From: Gemmatimonadota bacterium
GTDB lineage: Bacteria; Gemmatimonadota; Gemmatimonadetes; Longimicrobiales; Longimicrobiaceae
Reading direction: 5' to 3'
Assembly: GCA_028287185.1 (NCBI GenBank)
Contig: JAQBQD010000033.1
Location: forward strand, 51,725 to 115,724
DNA: 64,000 nt
The number at the start of each line of letters is the position of its first letter. Position 1 is the stretch's first letter. This document shows positions 43,712 through 51,866 of this stretch, in pieces. Under the pieces are notes generated by a model that searched no databases, was not told the DNA's origin, and worked only from the letters and a program-made list of their open reading frames with translations. Made by a program: the position numbers and the translations under genes.

Positions 43712-44411
43712 GCCTGCCTGACCCGGCTCGTGGTCCCGGCTGGATGACCGGTAGCACCCTCCCGCGCGGCAAACAAGCTGCTACCGCGTGGCGTCTCAGG
43801 TGTGGGCGCCAACGCAAGTTAAGGACCAGTTCTGGACCCATCGCCGCCGCGTGTTCCCCGCCCCTCGCGGGCCTTCCGCGCGCACCTTTGACGAACCCTG
43901 GACACGCGCGAAGGCCCGCGCTCCACGGAGGCGAGCGCGGCCGGGCGGTGAGCGAGAAGCCGGCGACAAGGACGAGCAGCGGGACGACGCGGATGGGGTG
44001 GCGCATGGGGGTACCGGCCGTGAAGGTCGGACGTCGTCGGAAGGCTCTGCCTGGACAACGCACGTGGCGGCGGGAACCGGATGCCGGCGTTGCCAGCCGT
44101 GATGACCGACGCCCGTCGAATCCCGGCGACCGATCGAGGCGGACGCGGCGGCGGGGAGCTACCGAAAGACGAGACGGAGCCAGACCCGGCGGCGGTTTGC
44201 CGGGGCTGGCTCCGTGCGCGGGGAGACCCCGCAAGGCGCGCCGGACGGGCCGGCAGTCGTCGAGAAAGCCGGCCCGCGCCGAGGAGGCTCCCCGCGCCCG
44301 CGGAGGAGACCGGCAGCCGTACCGCCGGGCTCCGGAGCGGCCCGCCGCCCGCGTCAATCCCGTCGATCCCGTCGAACCCGTCGAACGAGAGGGACGCGTC
44401 GGACGAGGCGT
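43712..44411. other. 700-bp intergenic region containing structured repeat C2
   Basis: No supported gene. Copy C2 fills 44158-44352. Near 44006, on the minus strand, a short signal-peptide-like frame (MRHPIRVVPLLVLVAGFSL) has no proper downstream coding region. A short CCCGTCGA tandem stretch is at 44354-44386. The promoter of the polysaccharide operon should be near 43720-43850. Confidence 0.5.
44158..44352 (+). repeat. Long structured intergenic element, family C, copy C2
   Basis: About 195 bp. Conserved TACCGAAAGACGA at the start. Hairpin 1 is ACGGAGCCAG with CTGGCTCCGT, unlike the C1 sequence but the same fold. Enclosing stem GCGCGGGGAG with CTCCCCGCGC is perfect; the inner arm is GGCGCG with CGCGCC plus GGGCCGGC/GCCGGCCC. 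GCGGAGGAGACC and CTCCGGAGCGG follow. It converges with phoU and is not upstream of any gene on its strand. Confidence 0.85.
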
Positions 44412-45098
44412 CTACTCCCCCCCGAGAAACGCCCCGTGCTTGATGTTGCGGCCTTCCACCAGGAACACCACGTCCTCGGCGATGTTCGTCGCCAGGTCGG
44501 CGATGCGCTCCAGGTTGCGGCTGACCAGGAAGAGCGACATGCAGGGGCCGATGCGGCGCGGGTCCTCCATCATGTGCGTGAGCAGGATGCGGAACAGCGA
44601 CTCGTGCAGGGCATCCACCCGGTCGTCGCGCTTCAGCACGTCGCGGGCGGCCGCCGCGTCGCCGCGCACGAAGTCGTCCAGCGCGTCGCTCAGCATCTCG
44701 CGCGCCAGCCGGGCCATCTCGTCGATCTCGGGGAACTCGGCGAAGGCGGCCTGCCCGGCCAGGTGCTCCACCACCTCGGCGATGTTCACGGCGTGGTCGC
44801 CCACCCGCTCCAGGTCGTTGCTGATCTTCATCGCCATGGTGATGAGGCGAAGGTCGCGCGCCATGGGCTGCTGCAGCGCCAGCAGGTGGATGCAGGCGTC
44901 GTCCACCGCCACCTCCAGCGCGTCCACGGCCTTGTCGCCCTGCACCACCTCCTCGGCCATCTCCACGTCGCGGGCGGCCAGCGCCTCCATGGCGCGGCCC
45001 ACCAGCTCCTCGGCCAGGCTGGACATCTCCAGGAGCTGCGCCTTGAGCCGCGCCAGCTCCTCGTGGAAGTGGCGCTGCCCCGTCATGGCCGGGATCAT
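44412..45098 (-). CDS. phoU: Phosphate-signalling complex protein PhoU
   Basis: 228 residues. Two PhoU repeats of three helices: [60 protein letters not shown], then [20 protein letters not shown] and [20 protein letters not shown]. The two (N/R)DLERxGDHAxNIAE-type motifs bind metal. PhoU links PstSCAB to PhoR and dampens PhoB activation when phosphate is ample. The ATG at 45098 overlaps the pstB stop (ATGA) and has GGGAGG upstream; the second ATG (45086) is less well placed. Last gene of the pst operon. Confidence 0.95.
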   Translation of the reverse strand: MIPAMTGQRHFHEELARLKAQLLEMSSLAEELVGRAMEALAARDVEMAEEVVQGDKAVDALEVAVDDACIHLLALQQPMARDLRLITMAMKISNDLERVGDHAVNIAEVVEHLAGQAAFAEFPEIDEMARLAREMLSDALDDFVRGDAAAARDVLKRDDRVDALHESLFRILLTHMMEDPRRIGPCMSLFLVSRNLERIADLATNIAEDVVFLVEGRNIKHGAFLGGE

Positions 45099-45949
45099 CC
45101 GAACCTCCCCGTGATGTAGGCCTCGGTGCGGTCTTCCTTGGGCGTGGTGAAGAGCAGGTCGGTGCGCCCCATCTCCACCAGCGAGCCCATGTAGAAGAAC
45201 GCCGTGAAGTCGGACACGCGCGCCGCCTGCTGCATGTTGTGGGTGACGATCACGATGGTGTACTGCTGCTTGAGCCCGTAGATGAGCTCCTCGATCTTCT
45301 GGGTGGCGATGGGGTCCAGCGCGCTGGCCGGCTCGTCCATGAGCAGCACGTCGGGCTGCGCCGCCAGCGCCCGCGCGATGCACAGACGCTGCTGCTGGCC
45401 GCCCGAAAGGCCCAGCGCGCTGGTGTGCAGCCGGTCCGACACCTCGTCCCACAGCGCCGCGGAGCGCAGCGAGGTCTCCACCAGCTCGTCCAGGTCGGCC
45501 CGCTTGCGCGCCAGCCCGTTCACCCGCGGCCCGTACGCCACGTTGTCGTAGATGGACTTGGGGAAGGGGTTGGACTTCTGGAAGACCATGCCGATGCGCC
45601 GGCGCAGCCCCACCACGTCCACCTCGCCCCGGTACACCGACTCGCCGCGCAGGGTCACGTCGCCCTGGTGCCGCGTGCCGGGGATGAGCTCGTTCATGCG
45701 GTTGATGGAGCGCAGGAAGGTGCTCTTGCCGCACCCCGACGGCCCGATGAAGGCCGTCACCCGCCGGTCGGGGATGACGAGCGAGATGCCGTTCAGGGCC
45801 TGGTTGGCCCCGTACCAGAAGGAGAAGTCCCGCGCCTCGATGGCCGTGGGCAGCGCGGCCGGGCCGGGCTGCTGCGCCGGGGGCACCGGCGCGGCCGTGG
45901 GGATAGGGGTGCGGGGCCTCTGCAGAGGCTGTGCGTCCATGATGGGCAT
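45095..45949 (-). CDS. pstB: Phosphate ABC transporter ATP-binding protein PstB
   Basis: 284 residues. A Pro-rich N-terminal extension of about 35 residues precedes a standard Pst[16 protein letters not shown], Walker [11 protein letters not shown]-loop [19 protein letters not shown], signature [16 protein letters not shown], Walker [13 protein letters not shown] and the switch His in IVTHNMQQA. It powers high-affinity phosphate import. Two starts are possible: ATG 45949, with AAGGA almost touching it, or ATG 45940, with the same AAGGA 10 nt upstream; the latter has better spacing. Overlaps phoU by ATGA. Confidence 0.96.
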   Translation of the reverse strand: MPIMDAQPLQRPRTPIPTAAPVPPAQQPGPAALPTAIEARDFSFWYGANQALNGISLVIPDRRVTAFIGPSGCGKSTFLRSINRMNELIPGTRHQGDVTLRGESVYRGEVDVVGLRRRIGMVFQKSNPFPKSIYDNVAYGPRVNGLARKRADLDELVETSLRSAALWDEVSDRLHTSALGLSGGQQQRLCIARALAAQPDVLLMDEPASALDPIATQKIEELIYGLKQQYTIVIVTHNMQQAARVSDFTAFFYMGSLVEMGRTDLLFTTPKEDRTEAYITGRFG

Positions 45950-45958
45950 GTCCTTAGC

Positions 45959-46813
45959 TCACGCGCGGCGCTCGGGGCGCCCGAAGACCAGCCTGGCACC
46001 CAGGCTGAGGGTGAGGACCAGAAGGATGAGCAGCAGCGCCCCCGCCCACGCCTGGCGGTGCCAGTCGTCGTAGGGCGAGATGGCGTAGCTGAAGATCTGC
46101 AGCGGCAGCGCCGCCGTGGGGTGCCGCGGGTCCAGCTGCCAGAACTGGTTGCCCAGCGCCGTGAAGAGCAGCGGCGCCGTCTCGCCCGCGATGCGCGCGA
46201 TGCCCACCAGCGCGCCGGTGATGATGCCGCCGCGCGCCGCCGGCAGCACGATGCCCAGCATGGTGCGCCAGCGCGGAAGCCCCAGCGCCAGGCCGCCTTC
46301 CAGCATCTCGCGCGGCACCAGGCGCACCATCTCCTCGGTGGTCCGCGTCACCATGGGCACCAGCATCGTCGCCAGGGCGATGGAGCCCGCCAGCGCGCTG
46401 AAGCCGCCGGTGGGCACCACGACCAGCAGGTAGACGAAGATGCCCGTGACGATGGAGGGCACCCCGTTCAGCACGTCCGCCGTGAAGCGCACCGCCGTGG
46501 CGAAGCGGCTCCCCGTCGACTCGGCCAGGTACATCCCCGCGCCGATGGCCACGGGCAGCCCGATGAGCGCCGCCAGCCCCACCATCTCCAGCGTGCCCAC
46601 GATCCCGTTCGCCATGCCGCCGCCCGTCTCGCCCGTGGGCTTCGGGGTGTGGGTCAGGAAGGCCAGGTCGATGGACGAGGCGCCCTCGCGCAGCAGGTAG
46701 CCGAAGATGAGCACCAGCGGAACCACGGTGAGCACGGCGCAGACGCCCGTGAGCGCCAGCATCAGCCGGTTCACGGCGCGCCGGCGGCGGTCGCGGAAGG
46801 TGTGCGCCGTCAT
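45959..46813 (-). CDS. pstA: Phosphate ABC transporter permease PstA
   Basis: 284 residues with six predicted membrane helices, beginning LMLALTGVCAVLTVVPLVLI. The PstA landmarks are GGMANGIVGTLEMVGLAALI, the loop VLNGVPSIVTGIFVY and the EAA-type coupling motif ALGLPRWRTMLGIVLPAARGG, followed by GIARIAGETAPLLFTA. It forms the inner-membrane channel with PstC. Its ATG overlaps the pstC stop (ATGA). Confidence 0.96.
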   Translation of the reverse strand: MTAHTFRDRRRRAVNRLMLALTGVCAVLTVVPLVLIFGYLLREGASSIDLAFLTHTPKPTGETGGGMANGIVGTLEMVGLAALIGLPVAIGAGMYLAESTGSRFATAVRFTADVLNGVPSIVTGIFVYLLVVVPTGGFSALAGSIALATMLVPMVTRTTEEMVRLVPREMLEGGLALGLPRWRTMLGIVLPAARGGIITGALVGIARIAGETAPLLFTALGNQFWQLDPRHPTAALPLQIFSYAISPYDDWHRQAWAGALLLILLVLTLSLGARLVFGRPERRA

Positions 46814-47826
46814 CGCGACCCGCCCGGCCCGCGGTTCACGTGCCACACCAGCGCCCGGGCGCAGGCGTTGATGACCAGGGTGATGCCCAGCAGCAGCAGC
46901 GCCACCAGCATGAGCGCCGAGCGGTGCACGTCGCCCGAGGCCTCGGCGAACTCGTTCGCCAGCACGCTCGCCATGGTGTACGCCGGCCCGAAGAGCGAGT
47001 GCGGCACCTGCGGCGTGTTGCCGATCACCATCGTCACCGCCATCGTCTCGCCGATGGCGCGGCCCAGGCCCAGCATCACGGCGCCGATCAGCCCCGCGCG
47101 GGCGAAGGGCAGCACGATCTGCCACGTCGTCTCCCAGCGCGTGGCCCCCAGCGCCAGCGCCGCCTCGCGCTGCGCCCGCGGCACGGCCGAGATCACCTCG
47201 CGCGACACGGCCGAGACGAAGGGCACGATCATGATCGCCAGGATCACCCCGCCCGACAGCAGCCCCGGCCCGTACGCCGGCCCCTCGAAGATCCCCAGGT
47301 GCCCGCCCAGGCGGTCGGACAGGGGCGTCTCCACCCAGTCGCGCAGGAAGGGCACCAGCACGAAGATGCCCCAGAGGCCGTAGACGACGGACGGGATGGC
47401 CGCCAGCAGCTCCGTGGCGAAGCCGATGGGCGCCGCCAGCCAGCGGGGCGCCAGCTCCGTGAGGAAGAGCGCCAGGCCGATGGAGAGCGGCACCGCGATC
47501 AGCACCGCGATGAGCGACGAGGCCAGCGTGCCGAACACGAAGGGCCAGCCCCCGAACGCGTCGCTCACGGGGTCCCACTGCGAGCCGGTCAGGAAGCCGC
47601 CGCCGAACTTCTTCAGCGCCGGCCAGGCGCCGTGCGCCAGCAGCGCCGCGATGCCCACCAGCAGCACGGGGATGGTGAGCCCGAAGCCCACCAGCAGGCG
47701 GCGCCAGGCGCGGTCCGAGCGGCTGCTCTGGTGCCAGCGCATGGCGGCGCGCACGGCCGCCGGCTTCGCTTCCTCCCCCGGCGGCCCGGCCGCCGGCGCG
47801 GCGTCCCGCTCACCCACTGCGGTCAT
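46810..47826 (-). CDS. pstC: Phosphate ABC transporter permease PstC
   Basis: 338 residues with a polar N-terminal tail of about 45 residues, then six helices. Landmarks: GLTIPVLLVGIAALLAHGAW, FVFGTLASSLIAVLIAVPLS, LAAIPSVVYGLWGIFVLVP, and the coupling loop ALGATRWETTWQIVLPFARAG followed by GLGRAIGETMAVTMVIGN. It pairs with PstA. ATG 47826 has GGGAG 4 nt upstream. A GC-rich hairpin (47857-47890) lies between pstS and this gene and probably lowers downstream expression relative to pstS. Confidence 0.96.
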   Translation of the reverse strand: MTAVGERDAAPAAGPPGEEAKPAAVRAAMRWHQSSRSDRAWRRLLVGFGLTIPVLLVGIAALLAHGAWPALKKFGGGFLTGSQWDPVSDAFGGWPFVFGTLASSLIAVLIAVPLSIGLALFLTELAPRWLAAPIGFATELLAAIPSVVYGLWGIFVLVPFLRDWVETPLSDRLGGHLGIFEGPAYGPGLLSGGVILAIMIVPFVSAVSREVISAVPRAQREAALALGATRWETTWQIVLPFARAGLIGAVMLGLGRAIGETMAVTMVIGNTPQVPHSLFGPAYTMASVLANEFAEASGDVHRSALMLVALLLLGITLVINACARALVWHVNRGPGGSR

Positions 47827-47856
47827 GCGTCTCCCTCGTCGGGTGCAGGTCGTGAA

Positions 47857-47890
47857 GCGGAGCGCGGCGCCTCGCGGCCCCGCGCTCCGC
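47857..47890. terminator. Hairpin between pstS and pstC
   Basis: GCGGAGCGCG and CGCGCTCCGC form a 10-bp stem with a 14-nt loop, 19 bp after the pstS stop. It fits partial termination or mRNA stabilisation, giving more PstS than permease. Confidence 0.6.
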
Positions 47891-47908
47891 CGTCGGAGAA
47901 ACCGCCGC

Positions 47909-48931
47909 TCAGCGCTGCACCATGCGCAGGCGCTGCTCGGCCAGGCGCACCACGCCGGCCGGCAGCGGCGCGTAGTCCAGCCCCGCCGCGTACGCCTGCC
48001 CGTCATGCAGCGCCCAGGTCAGGAAGTCGCCGATGGCCCGCGCCTTGGCCCGGTCGCGCATGTTGGTGTAGGCGATGATCCAGGTGAAGCTGGCGATGGG
48101 GTAGGCCTGCGCCCCCGGCCCGTTCACGATGGACACGCGCAGGTCGCTGCCGGCCGGCAGCGTCACGCCCGCGGCGGCGGCCGTCGTGGACGCCAGGGTC
48201 GGCATCACGAAGCTGCCGGCGCGGTTCCGGATGGCGGCCACGGGCAGCCGGTTCTGGTTGGCGTAGGCCAGCTCCACGTAGCCGATGGCGCCCGGCGTCT
48301 GCTTGACGATGCCGGCCACGCCCTCGTTGCCGCGCCCGCCCAGGCCCACGGGCCAGCTCACGGCCTTGCCCGTGCCGATGGCGCGGCGCCACGAGAGCGA
48401 GGCGCTGGACAGGAAGTCCGTGAAGATGTAGGTGGTGCCGCTGCCGTCCGAGCGGTGCGCCACGATCACCCCGCGGTGCGGCAGCGCTACGCCCGGGTTG
48501 AGCTGCCGGATGCGCGCGTCGTCCCAGCTGCGCAGGGTGCCGTTGAAGATGGCCCCGATCACCTCGGGGGTGAGCTTCAGGCCCGTGGGCACGCCGGGCA
48601 CGTTGTACGTGACCGTCACCGCGCCCAGCACGGTGGGGATGTGCACGATGGGCCCGCCGTGCGCCGCCGCCATCTCCGCGTCGGACATGGGGCCGTCGGT
48701 GGCGCCGAAGTCCACCGTCATCTCCTGCAGGTTCTTGATCCCGCCCCCCGAGCCGATCGCCTGGTAGTTGATGGCCACGCCCGTGCGCGTGCGGTACTCG
48801 CTGAACCACTTGGTGTAGAGGGGCGCCGGGAAGGTGGCGCCCGCCGCGTTCAGTGCCTGCGCGCGCCCCGCGGACGGGAGCAGGGCGGCCGCGAAGGCGG
48901 CGGCCGTCAGGGCTCGCTTGGTCGAAGTCAC
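47909..48931 (-). CDS. pstS: Phosphate-binding protein PstS (secreted form)
   Basis: 340 residues, GTG start. A cleavable Sec signal (ALTAAAFAAALLPSAGRA, cut near AQA) gives a soluble periplasmic protein. PstS landmarks: NAAGATFPAPLYTKWF, YQAIGSGGGIKNLQ, VDFGATDGPM, VAHRSDGSGTTYIFTDFL (phosphate contacts through Ser/Asp/Arg), VSWPVG..GNEGVAG and TPGAIGYVELAYA. It captures phosphate and hands it to PstCA. It follows the porin gene by 37 bp and precedes pstC across a hairpin. A second PstS with a lipobox is at 50544-51644. Confidence 0.95.
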   Translation of the reverse strand: MTSTKRALTAAAFAAALLPSAGRAQALNAAGATFPAPLYTKWFSEYRTRTGVAINYQAIGSGGGIKNLQEMTVDFGATDGPMSDAEMAAAHGGPIVHIPTVLGAVTVTYNVPGVPTGLKLTPEVIGAIFNGTLRSWDDARIRQLNPGVALPHRGVIVAHRSDGSGTTYIFTDFLSSASLSWRRAIGTGKAVSWPVGLGGRGNEGVAGIVKQTPGAIGYVELAYANQNRLPVAAIRNRAGSFVMPTLASTTAAAAGVTLPAGSDLRVSIVNGPGAQAYPIASFTWIIAYTNMRDRAKARAIGDFLTWALHDGQAYAAGLDYAPLPAGVVRLAEQRLRMVQR

Positions 48932-48968
48932 TCGCTCGTCTCGATGGAGAGGTTTCGGTGGATGCGGA

Positions 48969-50147
48969 TCAGAAGAAGATCCGCATCATGGTCTTGAACG
49001 AGTGCACGTCCTGCCCGGCGCCGCGGCCCAGGTCCAGCCCGTCGCCCGGCTTCAGCACGTCGTAGTTCACCATCAGCCACGCCTTGGGCGAGAAGTACAC
49101 GTTCACCCCCGGCGTCAGCAGGGTGGAGGCGATGCCCCCGTTCTCCGTGTCCGGCGTCGTGCGGTCCCAGCGGAAGACGGGGCCCACGGCCTGCACGAAC
49201 GGGTTCTCGCCGAGAAGGACCTTGTATTCGCCCACCACGTGGAAGGTGCGGAACCTGGGCTCGATGGTCGTCCCGGCCGGTACCGCCACCGGGCGCAGGC
49301 CGGCGATGGTGGAGACCAGCGCCCCCGCGTGCGACTGCCGCCCGAAGGCCGCGTCCGCCACCACGTGAAGCCCGCGGTCCATCGTCCCCCACTCGCCGTC
49401 CAGCCCGAACGCGTTCGACCGGGGGGCGCTGTCGGCCGCGACGACGGTGGTCGTGCCCGACTTCACCGAGACCGGGTCGTCGTGCGACACGAAGCTGGCG
49501 CCCAGCGACAGCGCTGGCATGGGGTTCACCACCAGCCGCGCGCCGAAGGTCTTGGCGCTGTTCACCTCGGCGTTGTCCTTGCCCTGCCCGTCCCACACGC
49601 CCAGGCGCAGCGAGACGGGGACGGCGGCGCTGTCGCGCGTGTGCAGGAGGACGCTGGTGCCCACGTCGTGGGCGGTGAAGCCGGCCGCGGTCAGGAAGTT
49701 GTTCTGCGAAACCAGGTTCGGCGTCTTGAGCCCCGCCACGGCCGCGCCGCGCTCCACCACGGGGTAGGTGCTGCTGGACATGATCTCCAGGCGCTCCACC
49801 GGCTTCTTCTCCTGGCCGGCGCGCCACGTCACGTACTTTCCGAGATCGACCTCCAGCCAGGCGTCCTCCAGGTTCACGGCGCGGCGAGTGGCGTTCACCT
49901 CCACCTTGCTGCGCACGTTCTCGGCGAGCTGGGCCGAGAACTCGATGTACGCGCGGCGCAGCAGGAACTCGCTGCCCGGCACCGTGTTCACGCCCGGCGT
50001 GGTGATGTCGCTGGTGCGAAGCTCCGGCTGCAGGCGGCCCTGCAGCTTGGCCGTGGGATACTGCGCGAGGGCCGCCGCCGGCAGGGCCAGCGCCAGGCCG
50101 GCCGTCAGCCGCAGGGCTCGCGCGAAGGTCGCGGAACGAAGGGTCAT
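48969..50147 (-). CDS. Phosphate-selective porin (OprP/OprO-like) outer-membrane protein
   Basis: 392 residues. Signal peptide ALRLTAGLALALPAAALAQ, then PTAKLQGRLQPELRTSD and strand-like stretches typical of the porin_O_P family: FLLRRAYIEFSAQLAENVRS, EDAWLEVDLGKYVTWRAGQEKKP, SLGASFVSHDD and FHVVGEYKVLLGEN. It ends HSFKTMMRIFF, with the terminal aromatic expected of outer-membrane barrels. It heads the pst operon, 37 bp before pstS, and has a PHO box 109 bp upstream of its ATG, so it likely admits phosphate through the outer membrane. Selectivity for phosphate is inferred from context. Confidence 0.85.
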   Translation of the reverse strand: MTLRSATFARALRLTAGLALALPAAALAQYPTAKLQGRLQPELRTSDITTPGVNTVPGSEFLLRRAYIEFSAQLAENVRSKVEVNATRRAVNLEDAWLEVDLGKYVTWRAGQEKKPVERLEIMSSSTYPVVERGAAVAGLKTPNLVSQNNFLTAAGFTAHDVGTSVLLHTRDSAAVPVSLRLGVWDGQGKDNAEVNSAKTFGARLVVNPMPALSLGASFVSHDDPVSVKSGTTTVVAADSAPRSNAFGLDGEWGTMDRGLHVVADAAFGRQSHAGALVSTIAGLRPVAVPAGTTIEPRFRTFHVVGEYKVLLGENPFVQAVGPVFRWDRTTPDTENGGIASTLLTPGVNVYFSPKAWLMVNYDVLKPGDGLDLGRGAGQDVHSFKTMMRIFF

Positions 50148-50255
50148 CCCCGGATTTTCCTCCCCCTCGCGGGGGCCTCTGGTTGGCATCACCGCGGCGT
50201 TCGCCCCGGCGAGGAAGAAGCTCGTAACGCATCTTCACGCTCGTGGCTCCGAACC

Positions 50256-50273
50256 GTCACGAACGCGTAACGC
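50256..50273 (-). promoter_or_regulatory. PHO box upstream of the porin-pst operon
   Basis: Minus strand: GCGTTAC-GCGT-TCGTGAC, two 7-bp direct repeats 11 bp apart as in the E. coli PHO box layout, in the orientation of the operon, 109 bp before the porin ATG. A weaker pair (about 50224-50239) is next to it. Confidence 0.65.
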
Positions 50274-50393
50274 AACCGGGTTTCCCCGCATCGAACGGCG
50301 ATCCCGCCCGGCCGATCTCCGTCCATCGATCGGACGAGACGGATCGGTTGATCAAAGACGCGGTGCCGGCCCACGCAGCCGAATCCTGATCTC

Positions 50394-50446
50394 GATCCAC
50401 CGATCCACCGAATCCACCGAATCCACCGAATCCACCGAATCCATCG
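50394..50446 (-). repeat. Short tandem array of CGAATCCAC units
   Basis: Two 8-bp units CGATCCAC then four 9-bp units CGAATCCAC, ending CGAATCCATCG (plus-strand reading). Non-coding, 100-150 bp downstream of pstS2. The complementary GTGGATTC motif builds the array at 16862-16935. Confidence 0.8.
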
Positions 50447-50543
50447 ATCGACCGTCGAAGCGATGTCGGTGCAACGGAATGCGCGGAACGACGGAGCGCG
50501 GCGAGGGATCTCCCCCGCCGCGCCGCGTCCTCCGGGTCGCGTC

Positions 50544-51644
50544 TCAGGCCGCCGGCTTGACCGCCTCGTTGCCGGGGCCGCACGTCACCTTGCCGAGCTG
50601 GGCCAGCACCCCGGTGCGCACCTGGTCGGGAAGCGGCGCGTAGCTCAGCTCCCTGGCCATGGCGCCGCCCTGCGTGAGCGACCAGCTGACGAGGCCCGCG
50701 AAGGCGTTGGCCTTGCCGCAGTCCGTCCAGTGCGCGGGCACCAGCAGGTACGTCCAGGTGGCGATGGGGTAGGTGGCCGCGCCCGGCGCGTTCACCAGCG
50801 ACTGCTTGAAGTCGCCGCCCGCCGTGCGCTCGGCCACGCCCGCCGCCGCGGCGCTGGTGGACTCCACCGAGGGGGCGACGAACTGGCCCGCCTGGTTCTT
50901 GAGCGACGCCATGGACAGGTGGTTCTGCGTGGCGTAGGCCAGCTCCACGTAGCCGATGGTGCCCGGCGTCTGCTTGACCGCACCCGCCACGCCCTCGTTG
51001 CCTTTGGCGCCCATCCCGCCCGGCCAGCTCACCGACTTGCCGTTGCCCACCTTCGCCTTCCACTCCGGGCTCACCTGCGACAGGTAGTCGGTGAAGACGT
51101 ACGTGGTGCCGCTGCCGTCCGAGCGGTGGGCCACCACGATCCCCGTGGCCGGCAGCGCCAGGCCCGGGTTGTCCGCCGCGATGGCGGGGTCGTTCCACTT
51201 CGTCACCTTGCCCAGGAAGACGTCGGCCAGCACGGGGCCGGACAGCTTGAGGGGCTGGGCCAGGCCGGGCAGGTTGTAGGTGACGGCCACCGCGCCCATC
51301 ACCGTGGGCAGGTGCAGGATGCCGGGCGCCTTGGCCTGCTCCGCCGCCGACATGGGCGCGTCCGAGGCGCCGAAGTCCACCGTGCCCGCCGTGACCTGCT
51401 GGATGCCGCCGCCCGAGCCGATGGACTGGTAGTTGACGGTGATGCCGTGGCCGCGCCCGTACGCGTCGAACCACTTGGAGTACACGGGATACGGGAAGGT
51501 GGCGCCGGCGCCGGTGAGCGCCGTCCCGCCCTTCGCCGCGGCCTCCGCCTGCGAGCCGCCCTTGCCCGCGTCGCCGCCGCCGCACCCCGCCAGGAACGCC
51601 ACGCCCATCGACAGGGCCAGCGCGCGCATCCAGGTCCGCTCCAT
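50544..51644 (-). CDS. pstS: Phosphate-binding protein PstS (lipoprotein form)
   Basis: 366 residues from the ATG at 51644 (GGAGA 7 nt upstream; the earlier ATG 51659 lacks a site). A lipoprotein signal ends FLAGCGGG, then a Gly/Ala linker and a full PstS domain: TGAGATFPYPVYSKWFDAYG, YQSIGSGGGIQQV, VDFGASDAPM, VAHRSDGSGTTYVFTDYL and TPGTIGYVELAYATQN. It binds phosphate on the outside of a membrane. Only about half of its residues match the operon PstS. It is monocistronic, with a PHO box 61-78 bp before the start. Two conserved extra cysteines (WTDCGKA, VTCGPG) near the C-terminus may pair. Confidence 0.93.
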   Translation of the reverse strand: MERTWMRALALSMGVAFLAGCGGGDAGKGGSQAEAAAKGGTALTGAGATFPYPVYSKWFDAYGRGHGITVNYQSIGSGGGIQQVTAGTVDFGASDAPMSAAEQAKAPGILHLPTVMGAVAVTYNLPGLAQPLKLSGPVLADVFLGKVTKWNDPAIAADNPGLALPATGIVVAHRSDGSGTTYVFTDYLSQVSPEWKAKVGNGKSVSWPGGMGAKGNEGVAGAVKQTPGTIGYVELAYATQNHLSMASLKNQAGQFVAPSVESTSAAAAGVAERTAGGDFKQSLVNAPGAATYPIATWTYLLVPAHWTDCGKANAFAGLVSWSLTQGGAMARELSYAPLPDQVRTGVLAQLGKVTCGPGNEAVKPAA

Positions 51645-51704
51645 CGTCAGTCTCCGCATGAGTGGTCCGTACCGCCGTTCGCGGGGCAAGCTTGGGCCGC
51701 ACGG

Positions 51705-51722
51705 GTCACGGTTCTGTAACGG
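51705..51722 (-). promoter_or_regulatory. PHO box upstream of the lipoprotein pstS
   Basis: Minus strand: CCGTTAC-AGAA-CCGTGAC, 7-4-7 direct repeat facing the gene, 61 bp before its ATG. Confidence 0.7.
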
Positions 51723-51823
51723 AAGCACGCCCGCGGGGCCGCGGAGCTTGCGGAAAGGGTCACGGAGACTGGAGATTCGTCGCACTTTCGCAGTGCCCGC
51801 GCCCGGCGTAGCTTGTCGCGGCA

Positions 51824-51841
51824 CCGTCACAGACCCGTTAC
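51824..51841 (+). promoter_or_regulatory. PHO box upstream of the DUF47-pit operon
   Basis: CCGTCAC-AGAC-CCGTTAC, 7-4-7 direct repeat on the plus strand, 26 bp before the GTG. With the divergent box at 51705 it places pstS and pit under the same control. Its closeness to the start means it could overlap the -10 or leader. Confidence 0.65.
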
Positions 51842-51866
51842 AGAGACCTCAAGAGGGAGCCGGCCC

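Larger units (their letters stand above)
50148..50543. other. Intergenic region with a PHO box and a CGAATCCAC array
   Basis: About 395 bp between pstS2 and the porin. It holds the PHO box (50256-50273), a 9-bp tandem array (50394-50446), and a small hairpin after pstS2 (GGCGAGGG/CCCCCGCC, about 50502-50521). Confidence 0.6.

Noticed and set aside
43900..44006. Signal-peptide-like minus frame MRHPIRVVPLLVLVAGFSL
   Set aside because: After the hydrophobic segment the frame becomes low-complexity and runs out of phase through the KaiC-like gene; no ribosome-binding site. At best a remnant.
50394..50446. CRISPR-like array
   Set aside because: The units are 8-9 bp with no spacers, so it is a simple tandem repeat, and no cas genes are present.
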